In this document: piece after piece, positions 57,013 through 64,000 of the stretch
Position numbering within the stretch: position 1 is the stretch's first letter
Layout of the letters: every line of letters starts with the position of its first letter
DNA from: an uncultured Pirellulales bacterium
Lineage (GTDB): Bacteria > Planctomycetota > Planctomycetia > Pirellulales > Thermoguttaceae
Length of the DNA: 64,000 nucleotides
Assembly: GCA_938015445.1 (NCBI GenBank)
Contig: CALLPE010000007.1
Location: forward strand, 62,001 to 126,000
Direction: 5' to 3'
Position numbers and translations under genes: made by a program
Notes under the pieces: model-generated
Seen by the model: only the letters and a program-made list of their open reading frames with translations
What the model was told of the DNA's origin: nothing
Database searches by the model: none

Positions 57013-60000
57013 ATGAGTGAACAGCACAGCCATATAGGCCACGATCAGCACATCGCTACCCGGATCGTCAAGGCGTTCTTGGAATCCAATCTGTCGCTTA
57101 TTCTGGTGGTGCTGGCCACGGTAATCGGACTGGCGGCGCTGCTGGTCACGCCGCGGGAGGAAGACCCGCAAATCGTCGTGCCGCTAGCCGATGTGTTCGT
57201 GAGTTTTCCCGGCCACAGTGCCAAGGAAGTCGAGCAACTGGTGTCCGTACCGCTGGAAAAAATTCTGTACCAGATCGACGGCGTGGAATATGTGTACTCC
57301 ATGAGCCGCCAGGACCAGGCGATCATCACCGTGCGTTACTATGTGGGCGAAGACCGCGAACGCAGCCTGGTGAAACTTTATAAGAAGATCGACGAGAACC
57401 TGGACCTGGTTCCGCCGGGCGTGACCGGCTGGGTGGTCAAACCGGTAGAAATCGACGATGTGCCTATCGTCACCCTGACACTGACCGCCGAGGCTTCCGA
57501 TTACATGAGTCTCCGCCGCGTGGCCGAGGAAGTCACCCAGCGGTTGGCCGCACTGGGCGACGTGTCGCGGGCGTACGTCGTTGGCGGACGGCCCCGTGTG
57601 GTACAGGTGCTGATGGACCCCGACCGCATGGCCGCTTATAACGTCGATCCGCTGGCCTTGCGGCGGGCGATTCAGGGAGCGAACATCGGCCAGCGCGCCG
57701 GACAACTGCGATCCGCCGACCAACTGCTGGAGATCGAAACCGGCGCGCCGTTTGCCAGCGCCGCCCAATTGCAAGACCTGGTGGTCGGAGTTTTCGACGC
57801 CCGGCCCGTGTTCCTCAAGGATGTGGCCACGGTGGTCGATGGGCCGGAGGAGGTCGACAACTACGTCCGTCACGGCTGGGGGCCAGCACGGGGATTTACG
57901 GCGCACGAGGGCTTTCCTGGCACAGAAGTCGGTGCCGTTGTCCATGGGCGCAGCCCTGGCAACAGTAAGCACCGTAGCAGCTCGCTCCAGCAAAGCGCAG
58001 GCCAGGCGGGAGGCGGCGGCGATCAGCCAACGGCTAGCCGTTCGTCGGCTGGGCCGACAGCGGCGCAACCGGCAGTGACTATCGCCATCGCCAAGAAAAA
58101 GGGGACCAACGCGGTACGGGTGGCCAGCGCGGTGTTGCGCGAAGCCGAGCAGTTGAAAAAGACCGTTGTGCCCTCGGATATGTCGCTGGTGATCACCCGT
58201 AATTATGGGCTGACGGCTAACGAAAAGGTCAACGAACTGGTGGAAGCACTGGTGGTGGCGATCATCATCGTTATCGCCCTGTTGACGATCGGGCTGGGAT
58301 GGCGCGAAGCGCTGATCGTGGCCGTGGCCGTGCCGGTGGTGTTCGGGCTGACGCTGGGCGTGAACCTGTTATTGGGGTTTACCATCAACCGGGTGACGCT
58401 GTTTGCGCTAATACTTTCGCTGGGGCTACTGGTCGACGACCCGATCGTGGATGTGGAGAACATCGCCCGCCACTTCACCCTGCGCAAAAAGGCCACACGG
58501 CGGATCGTGCTGGAGGCGGTTGCCGAAATTCGTCCCCCGCTGATCACCGCCACGCTGGCAGTTATAGTCAGTTTCCTGCCCATGTTTTTCATCACTGGCA
58601 TGATGGGCCCGTACATGCGGCCGATGGCGCTGAATGTGCCGGTGGCGATGCTGATGTCGATGGTGGTGGCATTTACCATCACTCCCTGGCTGGCGTATCA
58701 CGTGTTGCGGCGGCACTATGCCCAGCACGGCGCGACTGGTCCGCATTCACCCGACGCAGCCGCCGCGCCGTCCGGCGCTCATCCTCCCGCCGAAGATGAC
58801 GACCCGCACAGCCTCGACGCAGTCCGCCAGACGCGCCTATATAAACTGTTCTATCCGCTGATGGCGCCACTATTGCACTTCCGGGCTGCGGCGTGGGGCT
58901 TTCTGCTGGTGGTGACTGCGCTGACCATTGCTGCCATGGGGCTGGCCGCCTGGCGCACCGTGCCGCTGAAGATGCTGCCGTTCGACAACAAGAACGAACT
59001 GCTGCTGGTGCTGGATTTCGACGAGGGCACCACGCTGGAACGGGCCGACGCGGCGGTACGCGACTTCGAGGCCTATCTGGCCGGCGTGCCGGAAGTGGTC
59101 GATTTCGTCAGCTACGTGGGTTTGGCCGCGCCGATGGACTTCAATGGGCTGGTGCGTCATTACTACCTGCGGCGCGGCGATCATGTGGCCCAGATAGCCA
59201 TCAATCTGGCCGGCAAGAAAAACCGCAGCTTGCAAAGCCACGCCATCGGCCTGCGGATGCGGCCCGACCTACAAGCCATAGCCGACCGGCATAACGTGCG
59301 CATGAAGATCGTGGAAACGCCGCCCGGCCCGCCGGTCGTCTCCACCGTGGTGGCCGAGGTGTATGGTCGGCCCGACCACCAGTACGAAGACCTCCTTCAG
59401 GCGGCAGACGTGGTTCGTGCCCGGTTGGAGGCCGAGCCGGGCGTAGTCGATGTGGACGACATCCGCGAAAGTCCAGTGGAAAAACACATCTTCGTAGTAG
59501 ACAAGGAGAAAGCGGCGCTGAACGGCATCACGACCGAGCAAGTGGCCGCCAGTTTACAAGCCGCGTTGCAGGGCGATGTGGTGGGGCTGATGCGCAGTCC
59601 AACCGAGCGCAACCCCCTGGCTATCAAGCTGCGGATGCCACAAGCGCAGCGCACCAGTCCGCACGACCTGGCGCGGATTCAGCTCATCGGCGCTGCCGGG
59701 CAGCCGGTGCCGCTGGCCGAATTGGGGCGCTGGCAAACATCGCGCGTCGATCAAACCATCTACCGCAAGAATCTTCAGCCCGTTGCCTACGTGTTTGCAG
59801 AGACCGCTGGACGCCCCCCGGCCGATGTGGTGGTGGATGTAATGGTCGATCGCGTCGAGGGCATGACGCCAGGAGCGCAAGTGCGCCGGGTAGGCAACGG
59901 CTGGCTGTCCACCGTCGCGCCGCGCTCGGTCGCCCAGAGAAGCTTCTTCTCCAACGGCAGCGGAATCGCCTGGGAAGTGCCACAGGGGTTCGTGGTCGAT

Positions 60001-60588
60001 TTCGCCGGCGAAGGCGAATGGAAGATCACCTTAGACGTGTTCCGCGACTTGGGGCTGGCCTTCGGCGCAGCCATGGTCGGCATCTACATCATCCTGGTGG
60101 CGCAGACCGCTTCGTTTGTCATTCCCATTGTGGTGATGCTGGCCATTCCGCTGACGATCCTGGGCGTGATGCCTGGCTTCTGGCTGCTCAACGTGCTTGC
60201 CGCCCAAGAGGTCGGCGGCTATTGGGACCCGGTCTATTTTACCGCCACGGGCATGATTGGCATGATTGCGCTGGCGGGAATCGTCACGCGCGATTCCATC
60301 ATTCTGGTCGATTTCATCCATCTGTCGCTTGCCCGTGGCCGCAGCCTATTCGACGCCATCATGGAAAGCCGCGTGGTGCGCTTGCGGCCAATACTACTGA
60401 CGGCCAGTGCCGCCATGCTCGGCGCGGTGCCAATCATCATCGACCCGATATTCTCCGGGCTGGCGTGGTCGCTGATCTTCGGCCTGTTCGCCTCGACCCT
60501 GTTTACCTTGTTTGTGATTCCCGTGGCCTACTGGTTGCTATACGCCAACAAACCGGGCCACGGCCTGCCCAGCTCAGAGCTGGATTGA
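57013..60588 (+). CDS. RND-family efflux permease
   Basis: 1191 residues, proton-driven export pump of the AcrB/CusA superfamily. ATG at 57013 with AAGGGAA upstream. Two repeats of six membrane helices each with a large periplasmic domain; segments LVDDPIVDVENIARHF (helix 4 region) and GIVTRDSIILVDFIH are typical. Two Gly/Ser/Pro-rich insertions occur: about 296-350 in the first periplasmic part and about 575-600 (HSPDAAAAPSGAHPPAEDDD) in the linker. The CusA metal-binding set is not evident, so substrate class is open. Confidence 0.93.
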   Translation: MSEQHSHIGHDQHIATRIVKAFLESNLSLILVVLATVIGLAALLVTPREEDPQIVVPLADVFVSFPGHSAKEVEQLVSVPLEKILYQIDGVEYVYSMSRQDQAIITVRYYVGEDRERSLVKLYKKIDENLDLVPPGVTGWVVKPVEIDDVPIVTLTLTAEASDYMSLRRVAEEVTQRLAALGDVSRAYVVGGRPRVVQVLMDPDRMAAYNVDPLALRRAIQGANIGQRAGQLRSADQLLEIETGAPFASAAQLQDLVVGVFDARPVFLKDVATVVDGPEEVDNYVRHGWGPARGFTAHEGFPGTEVGAVVHGRSPGNSKHRSSSLQQSAGQAGGGGDQPTASRSSAGPTAAQPAVTIAIAKKKGTNAVRVASAVLREAEQLKKTVVPSDMSLVITRNYGLTANEKVNELVEALVVAIIIVIALLTIGLGWREALIVAVAVPVVFGLTLGVNLLLGFTINRVTLFALILSLGLLVDDPIVDVENIARHFTLRKKATRRIVLEAVAEIRPPLITATLAVIVSFLPMFFITGMMGPYMRPMALNVPVAMLMSMVVAFTITPWLAYHVLRRHYAQHGATGPHSPDAAAAPSGAHPPAEDDDPHSLDAVRQTRLYKLFYPLMAPLLHFRAAAWGFLLVVTALTIAAMGLAAWRTVPLKMLPFDNKNELLLVLDFDEGTTLERADAAVRDFEAYLAGVPEVVDFVSYVGLAAPMDFNGLVRHYYLRRGDHVAQIAINLAGKKNRSLQSHAIGLRMRPDLQAIADRHNVRMKIVETPPGPPVVSTVVAEVYGRPDHQYEDLLQAADVVRARLEAEPGVVDVDDIRESPVEKHIFVVDKEKAALNGITTEQVAASLQAALQGDVVGLMRSPTERNPLAIKLRMPQAQRTSPHDLARIQLIGAAGQPVPLAELGRWQTSRVDQTIYRKNLQPVAYVFAETAGRPPADVVVDVMVDRVEGMTPGAQVRRVGNGWLSTVAPRSVAQRSFFSNGSGIAWEVPQGFVVDFAGEGEWKITLDVFRDLGLAFGAAMVGIYIILVAQTASFVIPIVVMLAIPLTILGVMPGFWLLNVLAAQEVGGYWDPVYFTATGMIGMIALAGIVTRDSIILVDFIHLSLARGRSLFDAIMESRVVRLRPILLTASAAMLGAVPIIIDPIFSGLAWSLIFGLFASTLFTLFVIPVAYWLLYANKPGHGLPSSELD

Positions 60589-60603
60589 CGGGTTATGCCC
60601 AAC

Positions 60604-60634
60604 GGCGTGGCTGGGCAATCCAGCCATGGCACGC
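60604..60634. repeat. Dispersed palindrome copy
   Basis: GGCGTGGCTGGGCAATCCAG then CCATGGCACGC forms a palindrome with GTGGCTGG and CCAGCCA arms, the same family as the other copies. It lies 15 nt past the RND stop codon. Confidence 0.65.
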
Positions 60635-60716
60635 TGGCGCCCAGCGCTCGCCCTGCCGACGAGAGCAGCGCTATAATATGGCTTGAACTTGATTGCACTT
60701 GCCGGGAGTTGTTGCC

Positions 60717-63299
60717 ATGTGGAGATGTATCGCAACATCGAGATGTGTTGTACTGGGCGTGTTGTTGGCGACGGCGGCGTCGACGGTCTGGTCTGCCGAT
60801 GTCTACGTGCGCTTTAGGGTCATCGAGCCAGAAGGCGAGCAGTTCCGGGTCATCGCCGGCGGTTACATCCACGAGCCAAATTGGTATCTGCCGAGCCAGA
60901 CGGTCGAGGTGGTCGGCAAGCAATGGAGCGGGTGGCTGGACCTGACCAAGTGGCCGTTGCACGGGCGGTTGAGTCGCTCCGGCGGCGTGGCCGAGTGGCC
61001 AGCGATGAAGTTGACCGTCCGCCGCCTGGGCAAAGGAGAGCCTGTGGCCGGCTGTGTGCTGGAAGTGCAGCTTGCCGATCGGCCCGATGAAAACTCGGTG
61101 GTTATCTCGTTCCGGGAGCGGAGCGACTCGGACACCATCGGCTTTTTGCTGCCGCATCCGCTGCGGGAACACAAAGACCAGTTCGAGACCGGCTCGCAGA
61201 TGGCCGCCCGGCATCTGGCCTGGGCCAAACAGGCAGTTGGCGCCCGGCGAGCCGCAGCAGGCCTTCCCCCGTTGCAGCTCGGCCAGAAAGAACATCGGCT
61301 CAAGCAGTTCGATTTGATTACCTCGCTGTGGGGGCCGTACGATCCGGGGCTTGCGCGCCGCTGGGTCGAGGCTTTGCGTCTGCTGGGCTTCAACGTCATT
61401 GGCGGTGTCGGGCCGGAGATTCTTCACGATTACAACCTGCGCACTTACACGGCTACCTGGCATTTGCGCCCGGACCCCGATGAGTCGCTCTCGGCCTGGC
61501 AGAAGGGCGACGGCGCGCGGATCGCCAAGGAGCTGGCCAAACCAGCAGGTACGTCGACGTATCATTTTTTGGCCCATTACGTGATATGCGACGAGATACA
61601 AACGCTCGATTTCCGCCGCGTTGACCCGGAGAAACTCAATCGCTGGTTCCGCGATTATCTGCGCAGCAAGGGCGAGACCGACGCCACGCTGGGCCAGCCG
61701 ATCGATAAAGTCGCGTACCCGGCCGCGGCCATGTTCGAAAAAACTCTCCCCCGCGACGCCGATCTACCGACCCGCAAGCTGATGTACTACGCCGGCAAGT
61801 TCGGCCAGTGGTGGAGCGTCAAGCAATTGCGACAGACCAGCGATCTGCTGCGGCAGTCGCTGGCCGGCGCGCCGCAGCGGGTGAAGACCGAGACGCTGCC
61901 TTCGGACCACTGCTTTTTCAATGCCTGGGGGCCGCCGCATACGGCGATGGGTTATCGGGGGCTGGACTTCTTCGAAATCGGCACGCAGCAGGCCGTGGAT
62001 GTCATCTCGGCCGAAGACTGGCTGGGGCTAAATCACATGTATGGCCCGAGCTACACTTGGACTGGTCAGCACGCCCTGGGCTACCTGTGCGCAATCTATC
62101 GGAGCGGCATCGGCGACCGGCCGGTGGAGCTACGCGCTTTGATCACGCCGAGCGACGACGGCTATCTGCGGCTGAAAGCCTACGCCGCGCTGGCCCAGGG
62201 TTGCAAGAGCTTCTTTTTCTGGACGTTCGGGCCGACGTACATCGGCACCGAGAACTACTGGTCCGACCTGCGGAGCCAGTACGACGGCTTGGCCAAACTC
62301 GTCCATGCGTTGGAGCAATCCGAGTCGGTGCTGATCTCCGCCCGACCCTCGCGCGACCCAGTGGCACTGCTCTACTCGGTCAGCCACGATATGTGGCACA
62401 CCGATGATCCGGCCAGTTTTGTAGAGAACCGGTTGACCTGGGCAGCGTTGCGACATCTATCGGTTCAGCCGGACCTGTTGCGCGAGGAAGACGTAGAGGC
62501 CGGCCGATTGTCGTCTTATCGGGTGTTGTACGTCACCGGGCAGTGCCTCACGCGGAAGGCTGCCGCCGAGATCGACCGCTGGGTGCGCGAAGGGGGCGTG
62601 GTGTATCTTTCGGCCGGCGCTGCTACGCGCGACGAGTTCTTCCAGCCGCACTTGGCCCCGTTTGCCGCCGCCGTCTGGCCCGACGATGCCGCCCGACAAA
62701 TGACCAAACAGCAGGGACATGCCTATAACGAACGGGTCGATTTGCCGCGGATCAAACCGTTGGCCAAGGTGCGGGTGACGTTAGACGGGCAAACCGCAGA
62801 ACTGCCGGCTATCGGCTGTCGGCTCGACCTGCGCGAACAAATCGGTCCCGGTCAATTCGGCACGTTCGACGACGGTCGTCCCGCCGCCGCGCACGTTTCC
62901 CACGGCAAAGGGCAGGTGATCGCCGTCGGTTTTCTTCCCGGACTGGCGTACTCGCCGTACAAAGTCAATCAAACAACGCTGGACGAAGTTTGGCCCCCAC
63001 AACCGCGGATGTTGTTCGCCTTGCCGTTGCGCGCGGCATTGGGCGACCGCCGAGTGCTGCAACTTTCCGAACCGGTGGTAGAAGGCAGTCTACTCGTCGG
63101 ACCGGCAGGCGCAGCGGTGGTGCTGATCAATCACACGTACAAGCCTATCGGCAAGTTGCAGGTCCGTATCGGCGTGCCCCTGGAGTTCAGCAAAGCAATC
63201 AGCACCGAGGGTGTGGCGGTGCAGGTGGCCCGCACAAACGAAGGCACAACCCTGGAGCTGCCGCTGGAGTGGACAGACATAGTACTGCTGCGGAAATAG
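60717..63299 (+). CDS. Large secreted protein of unknown function, glycosidase-like
   Basis: 860 residues from the ATG at 60717, GGGAG 9 nt upstream. Signal peptide (VLGVLLATAASTVWSA). The middle part (about 200-540) looks like a TIM barrel of the beta-galactosidase/GH42-like kind (LLGFNVIGGVGPEILHDYN, YVICDEIQTLDF, QGCKSFFFWTFGPTY); a Rossmann-like region follows (VLYVTGQCLTRKAAAEIDRWV, a beta-galactosidase trimerisation style), and a beta-sandwich ends it. Catalytic glutamates cannot be assigned with confidence. Perhaps a secreted polysaccharide-processing enzyme. Confidence 0.7.
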   Translation: MWRCIATSRCVVLGVLLATAASTVWSADVYVRFRVIEPEGEQFRVIAGGYIHEPNWYLPSQTVEVVGKQWSGWLDLTKWPLHGRLSRSGGVAEWPAMKLTVRRLGKGEPVAGCVLEVQLADRPDENSVVISFRERSDSDTIGFLLPHPLREHKDQFETGSQMAARHLAWAKQAVGARRAAAGLPPLQLGQKEHRLKQFDLITSLWGPYDPGLARRWVEALRLLGFNVIGGVGPEILHDYNLRTYTATWHLRPDPDESLSAWQKGDGARIAKELAKPAGTSTYHFLAHYVICDEIQTLDFRRVDPEKLNRWFRDYLRSKGETDATLGQPIDKVAYPAAAMFEKTLPRDADLPTRKLMYYAGKFGQWWSVKQLRQTSDLLRQSLAGAPQRVKTETLPSDHCFFNAWGPPHTAMGYRGLDFFEIGTQQAVDVISAEDWLGLNHMYGPSYTWTGQHALGYLCAIYRSGIGDRPVELRALITPSDDGYLRLKAYAALAQGCKSFFFWTFGPTYIGTENYWSDLRSQYDGLAKLVHALEQSESVLISARPSRDPVALLYSVSHDMWHTDDPASFVENRLTWAALRHLSVQPDLLREEDVEAGRLSSYRVLYVTGQCLTRKAAAEIDRWVREGGVVYLSAGAATRDEFFQPHLAPFAAAVWPDDAARQMTKQQGHAYNERVDLPRIKPLAKVRVTLDGQTAELPAIGCRLDLREQIGPGQFGTFDDGRPAAAHVSHGKGQVIAVGFLPGLAYSPYKVNQTTLDEVWPPQPRMLFALPLRAALGDRRVLQLSEPVVEGSLLVGPAGAAVVLINHTYKPIGKLQVRIGVPLEFSKAISTEGVAVQVARTNEGTTLELPLEWTDIVLLRK

Positions 63300-63466
63300 C
63301 GCGCCGCCGACCACCAAGGGCAGTTCCAAATCCACAGACGCCGCTAGGCTGGCGGTCGGCGCTGGCGCAAAACTCCCAGGCCTGAACGCTTCCCTCATGC
63401 GTCACCGCGCCGCGCGCCGGTCGGCGTCATAGAGAACCCTAGGGCAATCAACCGAAGGTCGCAGCG

Positions 63467-64000
63467 ATGAAGACATACAACGTGGGCATCATCGGTTTCG
63501 GGTTCATCGGCAAAGTACACGCCTACGGATACTTGAATCTGCCGTTGTTTTACGATCCGCCGCCATTGCGGGCCAGGATTACGCATGTGGCCACCAGTAG
63601 CCCTGAGACTGCTGAGAAGGCCCGGCAGGCCCTTAGCGCCGATGTGGCGACGACCGATTTCCGCCGCGTGACCGAAGACCCGACGGTCGACATCGTTCAC
63701 ATCTGCACGCCCAACCATCTTCACAAAGACGCGCTTCTTTCGGCCATGCGCCATCAGAAGCACATTTACTGCGACAAGCCGCTGGTGGCCACTATGGCCG
63801 AGGCGGAGGAGGTCCGCGCGGCGTTGCACGACTACCGCGGCGTGGCGCAGATGACCTTTCAGAACCGTTTTTATGCCGCCACACTGCGGGCAAAGCAGCT
63901 TGTGGAGGAAGGTTTTTTGGGCAAGCTACTGCAATTTCGGGCTGGGTATCTGCACGGCGGCAGCGCAGACCCCAGCGCACCGCTGAAATGGAAGCTCACC
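63467..64000 (+). CDS. Gfo/Idh/MocA-family oxidoreductase, N-terminal part
   Basis: 178 residues to the window edge, continuing beyond. The ATG at 63467 begins MKTYNVGIIGFGFIGKVHAYG, the NAD(P)-binding Rossmann motif. Further on, DIVHICTPNHLHKDAL and YCDKPLVATMAEAEEV contain the conserved EKP/DKP lysine site. Such enzymes oxidise or reduce sugars and inositols. The C-terminal domain is outside the window. Confidence 0.92.
   Translation, partial: MKTYNVGIIGFGFIGKVHAYGYLNLPLFYDPPPLRARITHVATSSPETAEKARQALSADVATTDFRRVTEDPTVDIVHICTPNHLHKDALLSAMRHQKHIYCDKPLVATMAEAEEVRAALHDYRGVAQMTFQNRFYAATLRAKQLVEEGFLGKLLQFRAGYLHGGSADPSAPLKWKLT

Overview
The window looks like a planctomycete chromosome segment, most like the Pirellulales group; this is inference from gene content, as no rRNA is present. 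The signs are two DUF1559-type pseudopilins with the N-terminal FTLVE methylation motif, a PilD-like prepilin peptidase, an ECF sigma/anti-sigma operon, several large secreted proteins of unknown function, and a fragment resembling the middle domain of hydrazine synthase alpha proteins. Base composition is GC-rich and even. I see no prophage, insertion sequence, CRISPR array or rRNA.

Layout. 1-2.8 kb: tail of a PLP-enzyme-like gene, DAHP synthase (aroF, minus strand) with an intrinsic terminator and a structured stretch upstream of it, then a decayed ammonium transporter. 3-6.1 kb: glnB-glnD, the PII signalling pair. 6.2-11.7 kb: a thiazoline-hydrolase-like protein, an ArnT/PMT-type membrane glycosyltransferase, a PAP2 phosphatase and a GT9 heptosyltransferase-like enzyme, consistent with envelope work. 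11.7-17.2 kb: pseudopilin, lipoprotein, NUDIX hydrolase, a 731-residue secreted unknown and SixA. 17.4-19.4 kb: sufU-sufS with a leader that can form two exclusive hairpins. 19.8-23.4 kb: TIM-barrel isomerase, SppA and a CPBP protease. 23.4-26 kb: ECF sigma, anti-sigma and a helical effector-like gene on the minus strand. 26.2-29.3 kb: prepilin peptidase-RlmN and a secreted RraA-like protein. 29.7-35.5 kb: small zinc-binding proteins, THEP1 NTPase, zinc-ribbon membrane protein, second pseudopilin and a secreted terpene-cyclase-fold protein. 35.9-40.6 kb: UDP-glucose dehydrogenase and carB. 40.9-48.8 kb: a very large GH2-like protein, a Lys/Gln-rich protein, the truncated beta-propeller protein and a NagB-like isomerase. 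48.8-55.4 kb: mutL, then an overlapping OPT transporter/S46 dipeptidyl-peptidase operon. 55.7-64 kb: HlyD-RND efflux pair, an 860-residue secreted unknown and the start of a Gfo/Idh/MocA oxidoreductase.

Two genome-wide habits stand out. Many intergenic gaps carry their own 20-36 bp tandem duplication, each of a different sequence. A second, dispersed family of ~30 bp imperfect palindromes (GTGGCACGGC...CCAGCCGTGCC type) occurs in about ten copies between genes. I do not see a clearly new multi-gene system. The best candidates for a second look are the amt decay beside an intact PII pair, the aroF and suf leaders, and the palindrome family.
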